Positions 17,039 to 25,615 of a stretch of DNA of 64,000 nucleotides are shown in pieces (positions within the stretch are counted from its first letter, which is position 1; every line of letters begins with the position of its first letter). The DNA comes from Psychrobacillus sp042944905. Lineage in GTDB: Bacteria > Bacillota > Bacilli > Bacillales_A > Planococcaceae. The notes beneath the pieces were generated by a model. That model did not search any database, had not been told where the DNA came from, and worked only from the letters and a program-made list of their open reading frames with translations. Both the position numbers and the translations under genes were made by a program. The stretch spans positions 124,001 to 188,000 of the forward strand of contig NZ_CP168496.1 of NCBI RefSeq assembly GCF_042944905.1. Direction: 5' to 3'.

Positions 17039-18154
17039 ATGGAAATTGAAAATTTTGAATTAGCGAAGAAATTACGACATGAATTGCATCAACATCCTGA
17101 ACTTTCTAATGAGGAAGTATGGACAAAACAGTATTTGATGGATTTCTTGAAAACGCATACAAAGCTTGAAATTGTAGATCAAGGAAATTGGTTCTATGCG
17201 ATTTATCGGGCAGGTTTAGATAATCCAAATGTTGCATTCCGTGCAGATTTTGATGCACTTCCAATGGAAGAGGTTATTGATCTTCCATGGGCTTCTCAAT
17301 TTCCAGGAAAAGCCCACAAATGTGGTCATGATGGTCACTCAGCGACACTAGCAGGATTTGCACTTGAAGTTGATCAAAAGGGTGCAGACAAAAATATTTT
17401 TTTCCTTTTCCAACCTGCTGAAGAAACAGGAGATGGTGCAATACAATGCGTGGATTTAATTAAGGAACACAATATTGATGAAATTTTCGCTTACCATAAT
17501 ATGAGTGGTTTTCCATATAAATCTGTAGGTATTATTGATGGTACAAGTTTTTGCGCATCTAAAGGGATGACTATACATTTGGAAGGATCTCCCGCACATG
17601 CAAGTCAGCCAGAAACGGGTATCAATCCATCTTTAGCAATTGCTAATATTATCAAAGCGATTCCCGAATTCACATCTCCAGAAATAAATAAAGGTCTTAT
17701 TCTATGCACAGTTGTACAAATCGATGTTGGTGAAAAAGCTTTTGGTATTGCTGCATCAAAAGGAGATCTTCGAATGACAATCCGTGCGCTTTACGAAGAA
17801 GAATTGGTTCAACTTCAAGAAAACCTTGAAAATTTTGCTAAAGCTCAAGGGGAAGAACACGGTTTAAAAGTAAGTTTCTATTATAACGACGAGTTCCCGG
17901 AAACTGTAAATCATAAAGAAAGCGCTGACAAGATTCGTTTAGTTGCAAAGTTAAAAGGATTTGAATTAATTGAACTGAAAGAGGCTTTTCGGGGTTCTGA
18001 AGACTTTGGCCATTATACAAAGTTAACAAAGGGTGCATATTGCTTTATCGGAAACGGAGAAGATTACCCACATGTTCATACAAATGAATTTGACTTCCCT
18101 GATGAACTCATTAAAACAGGAGTTGAACTTTTCAAGGGATTAGCTGAATTGTAA
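17039..18154 (+). CDS. M20 family amidohydrolase (peptidase)
   Basis: This 371-residue cytoplasmic metal-dependent amidohydrolase acts on N-acyl amino acids or similar amides. The metal-binding and catalytic pattern is complete: FRADFDALPMEE, HKCGHDGHSATLAG, FQPAEETGDGA and the C-terminal RGSEDFGHY. Length and layout match the YxeP/AmhX/hippurate hydrolase branch. The ribosome site is AAGGGGA. It is followed 38 bases later by the YfcC transporter. Together they suggest uptake and cleavage of an N-acylated amino acid or dipeptide. The exact substrate is unknown. Confidence 0.85.
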   Translation: MEIENFELAKKLRHELHQHPELSNEEVWTKQYLMDFLKTHTKLEIVDQGNWFYAIYRAGLDNPNVAFRADFDALPMEEVIDLPWASQFPGKAHKCGHDGHSATLAGFALEVDQKGADKNIFFLFQPAEETGDGAIQCVDLIKEHNIDEIFAYHNMSGFPYKSVGIIDGTSFCASKGMTIHLEGSPAHASQPETGINPSLAIANIIKAIPEFTSPEINKGLILCTVVQIDVGEKAFGIAASKGDLRMTIRALYEEELVQLQENLENFAKAQGEEHGLKVSFYYNDEFPETVNHKESADKIRLVAKLKGFELIELKEAFRGSEDFGHYTKLTKGAYCFIGNGEDYPHVHTNEFDFPDELIKTGVELFKGLAEL

Positions 18155-18192
18155 TTTTGAACAATTGAAAAAAGAGATTTGGAGGATTTATC

Positions 18193-19605
18193 ATGACATC
18201 AAAGAAAGAACGAAAAGGTTTTAATTTACCACATGTTTATATTATGTTCATCCTAGTTATGTTACTGGTAGTAGCATTATCATGGATTGTACCAAGTGGA
18301 CAATATGAACGAGTACAAAATCCAGATACGGGGATAACAGAACTGAACACAGAACACTTTGCGTATGTGGATCAGGCAAACCCAATAGGATTTATGGACT
18401 TCTTTACAGCCTTACATAACGGGGTTGTACAATCTGCAGATATTATTGTAATGCTTCTATTTGCAAGTGGAGCTCTTTATATTCTTGAAAAATCAGGAGC
18501 AATTGCAGCGGGTATTCATAAGTTATTGCGGGTTGCTGATGGAAAAGAAAAAATTGTCATAATAGCATTAATCACCTTATTTTCCATTATGGGAACAATT
18601 GGTTTTGGAGAAGGAGGAATCCCTTTTATTCCACTAGCAATGGCAGTAGTAATGGGAATGGGGTATGACCGAATCACTGGTTTCGCAACTTCCACGATTG
18701 GTTTAGCGATTGGTTTTTCAGCAGGTGCGGTAAACTTCTATACTACTGGTGTTAGTCAAACAATTGTAGGATTGCCAATTTATTCAGGAGTTGGTTTTCG
18801 TATCATCTCATTAGTTATCTTTCTAGTAATCTCTGTTTTGTATATTCTTCGTTATGCTAAGAAAACAAAAGCAGACCCAAGTAAGAGTCTTGTAGCTACG
18901 GAATATAAAGAACAATTAAAAAATGCGAATAAAGCTGAGTATGAGGAAGAAGCGTTTACACTATCACGAAAAATTGCATTATTAGGACTAGTTGCAGTTT
19001 TAGTAGGCAGTGCATTTGGTGCAATTAAACTTGGTTGGGGAATGCCCGAATTATCCGCTGTCTATGCAATCTATGCAGTATTCTTAGTAATTGTGTTAAA
19101 AATTAAACCAAGTGATGCTGCTGTAATGTTTGGGAAAGGTGCAGCCATACTTCTACCAACAGGACTAGCCATTGGTTTTGCTCGATCAGTCATGATTTTA
19201 ATGACTCAAGCTCAAATTATCGATACAGCTGTCCATTCATTATCTGGACTATTAAACCATACAAGCTCCATTATCACATTACTGGTACTCTTCTTAGTTG
19301 TCATCTTCTTCAATTTCTTTGTCGTTTCAGGAAGTGGAAAAGCAATGATCTTAATGCCGATTATGGGACCTTTAGGTAAAATACTGGGAATTAATCAACA
19401 GGTAATGGTTGTACTTTATCAATTTGGTGATGGATTCACGAATTATTTATGGCCTACTTCTGGCGGGTTAATGGCTGCACTTGGAATGTCTAATGTGGAT
19501 TATGCTACTTGGGTAAAATTCTCAATGAAATTATTTATGTTACTACATTTCGCGGCATTTATTTTAATATTAGTTGCTCATTATATTGGATTAGGACCGT
19601 TCTAA
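18193..19605 (+). CDS. YfcC family transporter (DcuC/arginine-ornithine-antiporter-like)
   Basis: The 470-residue polytopic membrane protein has about 11-12 helices. The N-terminus IVPSGQYERV matches the YfcC/DcuC family (C4-dicarboxylate and basic amino-acid carriers). The glycine-rich re-entrant region FGEGGIPFIPLAMAVVMGMG and the late NFFVVSGSGKAMILMPIMGP plus WPTSGGLMAALGM are family hallmarks. It lies between two M20 hydrolases and a GntR regulator, so it probably imports their substrate. GGAGG precedes the ATG. Confidence 0.88.
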   Translation: MTSKKERKGFNLPHVYIMFILVMLLVVALSWIVPSGQYERVQNPDTGITELNTEHFAYVDQANPIGFMDFFTALHNGVVQSADIIVMLLFASGALYILEKSGAIAAGIHKLLRVADGKEKIVIIALITLFSIMGTIGFGEGGIPFIPLAMAVVMGMGYDRITGFATSTIGLAIGFSAGAVNFYTTGVSQTIVGLPIYSGVGFRIISLVIFLVISVLYILRYAKKTKADPSKSLVATEYKEQLKNANKAEYEEEAFTLSRKIALLGLVAVLVGSAFGAIKLGWGMPELSAVYAIYAVFLVIVLKIKPSDAAVMFGKGAAILLPTGLAIGFARSVMILMTQAQIIDTAVHSLSGLLNHTSSIITLLVLFLVVIFFNFFVVSGSGKAMILMPIMGPLGKILGINQQVMVVLYQFGDGFTNYLWPTSGGLMAALGMSNVDYATWVKFSMKLFMLLHFAAFILILVAHYIGLGPF

Positions 19606-19695
19606 AAGGCGTAAAATAAACCTAGTGATTTTATCAATTTTTTCGTTGGCCTATTAATATATTTATCAAAGTAATTTATTTAAGGAGATGTCTAT

Positions 19696-20919
19696 ATGAC
19701 TAGTATTCTAGAAGCTTCCAAAAAGTATGAAGAACAACTTATTAAAGACCGACGATATTTACATCAATATCCAGAGATTGGTTTCGAACTTCCAAACACA
19801 CAAAAATATATTCAAAAACGCCTGGATGAAATAGGGATTGAACATAGAACTTGTGGAGTTATGCCAACGGAAGTAAAAGAAAAGTATGCAAGAGCTGGAT
19901 TTGGTCAACAGGAAAATTGTACAGGTGTTGTAGCAACCATTGGTCAGGGAGAGCCTTGTATCCTACTTCGTGCGGATATGGATGCATTACCAATTCAAGA
20001 AGAAGTTGAATCTGAATACAAATCGAAAAACCCTGGTTTAATGCATGCTTGTGGTCATGACTCCCATACAGCTATGCTTTTAGGTGCAGCTCAAATATTG
20101 AAAGATCATGAGGCCGAATTAAAAGGAACTGTTAAATTAATGTTTCAACCTGGAGAAGAGTGGGGATACGGTTCAAAGCTGATGATGGAAGATGGTTTAC
20201 TAGAAAACCCTAAAGTGGACGCTGCGTTTGGTATTCATATTATGCCAGACCAACAAGCTGGAACTTTATCTGTCCATAAAGGAACATTAACACAAGCAAT
20301 GGATACGTATATTGTTGACATTCAAGGAAGTGGTGGCCATAGCTCACAACCTCATAAAACAATTGATGCTAACATGATTATGAACCAACTTTACACAAGT
20401 TTAAATTTATTATTAACACGTGAAGCTCCTCCAAATGCGAATGTAACTTTTTCTGTAGGTGCGATGAGCGGTGGTACTGTTACGAATGTCATTCCAGACA
20501 AAGCGGTACTACAAGGAAACATGCGCAGTTATGATCAAGAGACTAGAGACCATTTGTGTAAACGGATTCCAGAGATGATTGACCATGTGGTAAAAGCTTG
20601 GCGTGGAGAATATAGCACAAATGAATTTCATACACCAACGACATATAATAATCCTGCATTCATTGATGAAATTCTGCCTTTCCTAGAAGAAGTAATCGGA
20701 ATGGAAAATGTTGTAGATGATGGAGTATTGGGTGGTTCAGAAGATTTTTCTTATATCTCTCAAGAAGTACCGTCTGCCTTTGTCGTTTTAGGTACAGGAA
20801 AAGTGGGAGAGGCACCAGTTCACAATCCTCGGATGAAACAAAATGAAGAAATCTTTAAGTACGGTGCTGCTTTACATGCAAACGTGGCAATTGAATGGTT
20901 AAAACAACAGCAGAAATAA
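19696..20919 (+). CDS. M20 family amidohydrolase (second copy)
   Basis: The 407-residue hydrolase has all M20 motifs: LRADMDALPIQEE, HACGHDSHTAMLLG, FQPGEEWGYGS and GGSEDFSYIS. It is longer than the copy at 17039, with an insertion near residue 55 (CGVMPTEVKEKYARAGF). The two clearly diverged, which suggests distinct acyl preferences. It has its own AAGGAG site and a 90-base gap after the transporter, but no terminator is visible in that gap, so it is probably in the same transcript. Confidence 0.85.
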   Translation: MTSILEASKKYEEQLIKDRRYLHQYPEIGFELPNTQKYIQKRLDEIGIEHRTCGVMPTEVKEKYARAGFGQQENCTGVVATIGQGEPCILLRADMDALPIQEEVESEYKSKNPGLMHACGHDSHTAMLLGAAQILKDHEAELKGTVKLMFQPGEEWGYGSKLMMEDGLLENPKVDAAFGIHIMPDQQAGTLSVHKGTLTQAMDTYIVDIQGSGGHSSQPHKTIDANMIMNQLYTSLNLLLTREAPPNANVTFSVGAMSGGTVTNVIPDKAVLQGNMRSYDQETRDHLCKRIPEMIDHVVKAWRGEYSTNEFHTPTTYNNPAFIDEILPFLEEVIGMENVVDDGVLGGSEDFSYISQEVPSAFVVLGTGKVGEAPVHNPRMKQNEEIFKYGAALHANVAIEWLKQQQK

Positions 20920-20952
20920 TATAAAGAATACTTGAGTTGGGGAATGTCCCCA

Positions 20953-20983
20953 ATCACTACCTTATGTGTAAGGTACCAGTGAT
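20953..20983. repeat. REP-like hairpin downstream of M20 gene
   Basis: ATCACT/AGTGAT and ACCTTA/TAAGGT stems are separated by a small bulge (ACC). GGTACCAGT matches the GGTGCCAGT core seen at 5.7 and 16.0 kb. It lies 34 bases after the M20 stop and could also protect the transcript end. Confidence 0.55.
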
Positions 20984-21020
20984 CAGGATTGCCGTCCTGC
21001 AACTATTCTTTCTATTCACG

Positions 21021-21048
21021 AACCTCCTTTTTTATAGGGAGGTTTTTT
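21021..21048 (+). terminator. Terminator of the YfcC/M20 operon
   Basis: AACCTCC (21021-21027) and GGGAGGTT form a short GC-rich stem with T6 after it. Confidence 0.8.
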
Positions 21049-21134
21049 GTTTTCATTAAATTGTCGTACCTTATTTTACAAAATGGTGTACGCATAGCAT
21101 GAAAGTGGTACGATACAAAAAGAGGTGAATCCAA

Positions 21135-21329
21135 ATGAATGGACAAAATAGAAAAGACGTTAAACCAGGACTAGAAGTATTTATCATTTTGAAAAAAGAC
21201 CAACGAACAGGTGAAAAAACAAAAGGCATTGTGAAGGACCTTTTAACCAATTCTTCCTTTCATCCACACGGCATAAAAGTTCGATTAACGGATGGACAAG
21301 TAGGTAGGGTTTGTGAAATTATAGGATAA
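21135..21329 (+). CDS. ywbE: YwbE family protein
   Basis: The 64-residue protein matches YwbE (DUF2196) along its length: RKDVKPGLEVFIILKKDQRT, GIVKDLLTNS, HPHGIKVRL and GQVGRV. The family is a small beta-rich, KOW/SH3-like protein widespread in bacteria with unknown function. AGAGGTG precedes the ATG. It lies 25 bases before the next M20 gene and may be transcribed with it by chance or by design. Confidence 0.9.
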   Translation: MNGQNRKDVKPGLEVFIILKKDQRTGEKTKGIVKDLLTNSSFHPHGIKVRLTDGQVGRVCEIIG

Positions 21330-21354
21330 TTATAGAAAAAGGAGTGTAAGTGAA

Positions 21355-22458
21355 ATGCAAGTAGAATCGCAAATATTACAATGGTTTACTCACTTTCATG
21401 AAAACCCAGAAATAAGCTGGAAAGAATACGAAACAACAAACAAACTTGCTGAAATATTGGACGAACTTCAAGTACCGTATCGTCGATTTGACGATGTAAC
21501 AGGTCTATTAGCAGAAATCGGTGGGGGAAAAGAAGTCATTGCTGTTCGTGCAGATATAGATGCTCTTTGGCAAGAAGTCGATGGCGAATTTCGTGCAAAT
21601 CACTCATGCGGACATGATGCCAATATTTCGATGGTATTAGGAGCTTTATTATTAATCAAAAACGAAAAGTTGAACAAACGTATCCGCTTTATATTCCAGC
21701 CCGCTGAAGAAAAAGGTAACGGAGCGAATTCGATGATTGATAGAGGAGCAATTGAAGATGTAACCCATCTTTTCGGTGTACATTTACGACCAATCGAAGA
21801 GCTTCCTTTCGGAAAAGTATCTCCTGCAATCCATCACGGTGCGGCAATGTTTTTAGAAGGTCAAATAAAAGGAATTGATGCGCATGGGGCACGTCCACAT
21901 CAAGGGAAAAATGCAATTGATGTGACGGTAGCAATTCATCAGGCGTTGAAAAACTTGTATTTCTCTCCATTCGAAGCGTATTCTGCAAAATTGACGAAGA
22001 TACAGGCTGGTGGAGAAAATGCAAATATCATTCCAGGTACTGCATCCTTCTCAATTGATGCACGTGCAGCCAAAAATGACATCTTGTTTCAAATGAAAGA
22101 TCAAATAGAGAAGGATTTACATTCATTAACTCAACAATTTGATATTGAAATAGATTGGGAATGGCAAGATGTAACACCTGGTGCAGAGGTTTCAACAGAG
22201 GCATCTGCAATTGCAAGGGAAGCCATTATTGAAGTTGTTGGTATTGAAAATCTTGCTGAAGAAGTGATTACATCTGGCAGTGATGATTTCCATTTCTATA
22301 CGATTAGAAATCCAGAAGTTAAAGCTGCAATGATTGGAATTGGATCCGATCTTGCACCTGGTCTGCATCATCCGAATATGACGTTTAATCACGATTCGCT
22401 ATTAATTGGTGCTAAAGTTATAGCGAAAACGCTTTCAAATATTGCGGAAAAGGATTGA
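21355..22458 (+). CDS. M20 family hydrolase, candidate N-succinyl/N-acyl-L-amino acid hydrolase
   Basis: The 367-residue M20 enzyme has VRADIDALWQEVDG, NHSCGHDANISMVLGA, FQPAEEKGNGANSM and a late TSGSDDFHFYT. The residues after the first motif (LWQEVDG instead of LPMEE) separate it from the two M20 enzymes upstream. A racemase of the enolase superfamily and a GNAT lie 3-5 kb downstream. That trio is the known composition of the pathway converting D- to L-amino acids through N-succinyl intermediates, in which the M20 enzyme removes the succinyl group. The hydrolase call is firm; the substrate is inferred from context. Confidence 0.8.
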   Translation: MQVESQILQWFTHFHENPEISWKEYETTNKLAEILDELQVPYRRFDDVTGLLAEIGGGKEVIAVRADIDALWQEVDGEFRANHSCGHDANISMVLGALLLIKNEKLNKRIRFIFQPAEEKGNGANSMIDRGAIEDVTHLFGVHLRPIEELPFGKVSPAIHHGAAMFLEGQIKGIDAHGARPHQGKNAIDVTVAIHQALKNLYFSPFEAYSAKLTKIQAGGENANIIPGTASFSIDARAAKNDILFQMKDQIEKDLHSLTQQFDIEIDWEWQDVTPGAEVSTEASAIAREAIIEVVGIENLAEEVITSGSDDFHFYTIRNPEVKAAMIGIGSDLAPGLHHPNMTFNHDSLLIGAKVIAKTLSNIAEKD

Positions 22459-22494
22459 CGAGCAATCATTTTGGCTTTATCATAACCTTATTAG

Positions 22495-22511
22495 CGACTA
22501 TTAAACGTCAA
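22495..22511. promoter_or_regulatory. Candidate operator shared with the racemase promoter
   Basis: CGACTATTAAACGTCAA lies 39 bases before nhaC. A 15/17 match (CGACTATTTAACGACAA) lies at 25555-25571 between the wHTH regulator and the racemase. On the reverse strand each copy is two GWCGYTWAA-type half-sites 11 bases apart. Confidence 0.55.
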
Positions 22512-22549
22512 TCTAGAATTGCCGTAATAGTTACAAAGGGGGAAATGAT

Positions 22550-23989
22550 ATGGATGAAAAAGATAAAGTGACTGCCAAGAAGGAAATGTCTTTAATATGG
22601 GCACTGATTCCTTTATTTGTCATGATAGCTTGCATGATTGTTGCAGTAGTAATTTTGAAACAGGGACCGCATATACCATTAATAATTGGTACATCCGTTG
22701 CAGCATTAGTTGCTTGGAAACATGGGTTTAAGTGGAATGACATTGAAGAAATGATGTATAAGGGGATTAAACTAGCATTACCGGCAGTCGTAATAATTAT
22801 TTTAGTAGGCTTGACGATCGGAGCTTGGATTGGTGGCGGAGTAGTTGCTACGATGATATATTATGGACTTAAAATAATTACGCCAGCACTATTCTTAGTG
22901 ACAATTTGTATTATTTGTGGAGTTGTTTCGTTAGCTATTGGAAGTTCATGGTCTACCATGGGAACAATCGGTGTAGCAGGAATGGGTATCGGATTAAGTA
23001 TGAGTATACCAGCACCAATCATAGCGGGAGCAGTTATCTCTGGTGCATATTTTGGGGACAAGATGTCGCCTTTATCAGATACAACGAATTTAGCAGCAGG
23101 TTTAACGGATACCGATTTATTTGTACATATTCGTCATATGTTTTATACAACTATACCAGGACTTTTAATTGCCCTTACGGTATATGGAATTTTAGGATTA
23201 CAATATAGAAATAGTAATATTGATCAAGAGAGTATTCAGCAAACAATCTTCATGTTAGAAAAAAGTTTTGTCATCTCACCATGGCTATTATTAATCCCAG
23301 TTGCTGTCATCGTACTTGTGGCTACGAAAGTTCCTGCGATACCAGCACTTGTTGTAGGGATTATTCTTGGATCCTTATCGCAAGTATTGGTTCAAGGTGG
23401 TAGCCTTTCAGAAGCAATCGGAGCACTTCAAAGTGGTTTTGTTATCGATACTGGAAATGCGATGGTAGATGATTTATTTAATCGTGGTGGATTAGATTCG
23501 ATGATGTATACTGTATCGATGACACTTGTCGCAATGACATTCGGTGGTATCCTAGAGTATTCTGGTATGCTTCAATCCATTATGAATCAAATTTTAAAAG
23601 CTGCAAAAACAACTGGTTCACTAATCGTTTCAACACTTATTGCTTGTTTTGCGACAAATGCATCTTGTTCAGAGCAATACATCTCCATTGTAGTACCTGC
23701 GCGCATGTTCGCAACAGCTTATACAAAAATGGGTCTTAAATCTAAAAATCTATCTAGAGCTTTAGAAGATGGTGGAACACTTACTTCTGTCTTTGTTCCA
23801 TGGAACACATGTGGGGTATTTATACTTGGAACACTTGGTGTAGGTACATTCGAATATGCCCCATATGCGGTATTAAACTTCATCGTACCAATTATTTCTG
23901 TTATATATGCATTAACTGGCTTCACGATCCAAAAACTATCGGCAGCAGAAATCGCAGAAATACAAAAAAGAGAAGCAATAGAAGCTTAA
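22550..23989 (+). CDS. nhaC: Na+/H+ antiporter NhaC family
   Basis: The 479-residue polytopic membrane protein has about 11-12 helices. The family core is GSSWSTMGTIGVAGMGIG followed by ISGAYFGDKMSPLSDTTNLA, with the conserved acidic residues kept. A second repeat has TNASCSEQYISIVVPARMF. NhaC-family members also include amino-acid- or lactate-linked antiporters (MleN-like). The shared operator motif with the racemase gene suggests a role in exchange or uptake for that pathway rather than general pH homeostasis. The ribosome site is AAAGGGGG. Confidence 0.88.
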   Translation: MDEKDKVTAKKEMSLIWALIPLFVMIACMIVAVVILKQGPHIPLIIGTSVAALVAWKHGFKWNDIEEMMYKGIKLALPAVVIIILVGLTIGAWIGGGVVATMIYYGLKIITPALFLVTICIICGVVSLAIGSSWSTMGTIGVAGMGIGLSMSIPAPIIAGAVISGAYFGDKMSPLSDTTNLAAGLTDTDLFVHIRHMFYTTIPGLLIALTVYGILGLQYRNSNIDQESIQQTIFMLEKSFVISPWLLLIPVAVIVLVATKVPAIPALVVGIILGSLSQVLVQGGSLSEAIGALQSGFVIDTGNAMVDDLFNRGGLDSMMYTVSMTLVAMTFGGILEYSGMLQSIMNQILKAAKTTGSLIVSTLIACFATNASCSEQYISIVVPARMFATAYTKMGLKSKNLSRALEDGGTLTSVFVPWNTCGVFILGTLGVGTFEYAPYAVLNFIVPIISVIYALTGFTIQKLSAAEIAEIQKREAIEA

Positions 23990-23998
23990 TCAAAAAGT

Positions 23999-24047
23999 AG
24001 CTGTCCCAAAAGTCGATTAATAAAACGACTTGGAGGACAGCTTTTTT
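23999..24047 (+). terminator. Terminator of nhaC
   Basis: An outer 8-bp stem (23999-24006 with 24035-24042) and an inner AGTCG/CGACT stem are followed by a T-run. Confidence 0.85.
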
Positions 24048-24099
24048 CTACATTTAATAAAGGAAAAAGACGGTGAATATTTTACATTAAATGGCATAT

Positions 24100-24213
24100 C
24101 GAGACCAATTACATAAGTTCGAGACCAATTAAGTGGAAATCGCAATCAATTTTTCGCATGTCGAGACCAAATCGACTGAATTCGCAACCAGATTGGATAA
24201 ATCGAGACCAATT
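24100..24213 (+). repeat. Degenerate tandem repeat, 21-bp period (locus B)
   Basis: Six units start at 24100, 24120, 24141, 24162, 24183 and 24203. Each begins CGAGACCAATT or CGCAACCAGATT, followed by ten variable bases. The core matches loci at 190-266 (reverse strand) and 27476-27559. The repeat sits between the nhaC terminator and the end of the convergent regulator gene. Confidence 0.8.
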
Positions 24214-24281
24214 TAAAGTTGGAATCATTTATGTGAAGGTCAAATGTCCGGTGGTATACAGATTTAGAGATGAGTTTTTAT

Positions 24282-25526
24282 TTACAAGTAAGTTGGGAAA
24301 TTTAGTTCGTAAATCGCGCGGGGGCGCCCTTGTTGGTAGGTCATTTCTTCACCGACAATGCGAGCATATCCGTGATCTACTAGTTTTTTCAAGATTCGTT
24401 CGGTTGTACGTCTACTTACTTGTAAATAGATTTCTAAATCAGAGGCTGTAAATTCAGTCGATTTATGAGAACGACTGAACTGCATCACCTTCGATAAATT
24501 CGCAGGACTTAGAGTTGTATCTTTCGCTAACAGTGCGAGCTTTGGTTCATTTGTCTTTAGATTTACTTGTTTTTGATTGTTTGGATAGGGCCCCAATAAT
24601 TCCTTTTGGTCGGTTATTAAGTAAGCTGTATTCTCCGTTGCATAGGGTAGTGCATCACGAGCATTTTGTGTTGCCTCTATAACTGTTTTACCAAATCCAA
24701 ATGCAATATGTAGTGGTGAAGTAGCGAGTTCAAACCATGTTTCTAATGTATTGCTTTTCAATGCATCCTGTATGTCGCCTTGAGTAGAATATAGCACATA
24801 TAAATTCTCTTCTGCTGAAACGGCAGTTGCTTGTATAGATCCTGAAATTTTCTTTAACAAATCTTCTGACAACGATGCATTATCGTTTAATTGTATATAG
24901 CCAACAGCAATTTTAGCGGATTGACTTTTGGCGAGAAGGGCCATGGATTTCGTCTCTTCAATTCCCTTCAATATAGAGCTTTTAGGGTCAATCATTCGAA
25001 TGACAGAAATATTTTTTTCTTTTAATTCTTGATAAACTGCATGGATACTAGTAATTGCTAGAGAGGATTCACCATTATCTTGTAGTTTGGAATGGAAAGA
25101 AACGACTTCCTCCAAATTAAAACCAGAATCAATTTGCATCATAAATGGATGTTGTTCCATTTGCGCAATATCCTCCAAAACACTTTGAACACTTCTTGGT
25201 TCGATTAAGTCGATAGAAATCCGTTGGATAGGAATAGACTCAGAAAAGCAAACGGACAGAAGTGTAGTACTAATAGCAGTTTCATCTTGTCGTAAATAAT
25301 GAGACGGAACAGGTAATTTCTCTCTAGCTTCCTTAGCGTAAATATATGGAAGGGATCCAGAAAAAAATACAGCATCGCAAGGTTTAATTTTGGACACAAT
25401 ATCTATTGCTTCCATGGGTGTATTATAGATATAATAATCCAAACGGATAGAATTTAGTTCATGTTCAAATTGCCTTAAATGCTCGATAAAATTACTGGAA
25501 CCTAAGACAGCAATGCGTGTAATCAT
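24282..25526 (-). CDS. Transcriptional regulator with cyclase-like domain and C-terminal winged HTH
   Basis: This 414-residue protein begins with a Rossmann-like segment (ITRIAVLGSSNFIEHLRQFE). A central region contains AFGFGKTVIEATQNARDALP, which resembles the GGDEF-like or GTP-cyclohydrolase-like fold of CdaR/YkfC-era regulators. The C-terminus is an HTH (FTASDLEIYLQVSRRTTERILKK as a clear helix-turn-helix). I chose the ATG at 25526, preceded by AGAGGTGCAAGG; 15 extra upstream codons have no ribosome site. It diverges from the racemase and a near-identical 17-base motif lies before both the racemase and nhaC, so it is the probable local regulator. The ligand is unknown. I do not recognise a named family. 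Confidence 0.7.
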   Translation of the reverse strand: MITRIAVLGSSNFIEHLRQFEHELNSIRLDYYIYNTPMEAIDIVSKIKPCDAVFFSGSLPYIYAKEAREKLPVPSHYLRQDETAISTTLLSVCFSESIPIQRISIDLIEPRSVQSVLEDIAQMEQHPFMMQIDSGFNLEEVVSFHSKLQDNGESSLAITSIHAVYQELKEKNISVIRMIDPKSSILKGIEETKSMALLAKSQSAKIAVGYIQLNDNASLSEDLLKKISGSIQATAVSAEENLYVLYSTQGDIQDALKSNTLETWFELATSPLHIAFGFGKTVIEATQNARDALPYATENTAYLITDQKELLGPYPNNQKQVNLKTNEPKLALLAKDTTLSPANLSKVMQFSRSHKSTEFTASDLEIYLQVSRRTTERILKKLVDHGYARIVGEEMTYQQGRPRAIYELNFPTYL

Positions 25527-25554
25527 CCTTGCACCTCTTTTTTTAATTTTTAAA

Positions 25555-25571
25555 CGACTATTTAACGACAA
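25555..25571. promoter_or_regulatory. Candidate operator in the regulator/racemase divergent promoter
   Basis: CGACTATTTAACGACAA lies in the 89-base divergent gap. It matches the copy before nhaC at 15 of 17 positions. It could control both the regulator and the racemase genes. Confidence 0.55.
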
Positions 25572-25615
25572 CTATAACTGGAAAATAAAAAAATGTAAAG
25601 AAAGTAGGAAGTAAA

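Noticed and set aside
24100..24213. CRISPR array
   Set aside because: Units are 20-21 bases in total with variable halves of about ten bases, no constant 24-36-base repeats with unique spacers, and no cas genes.
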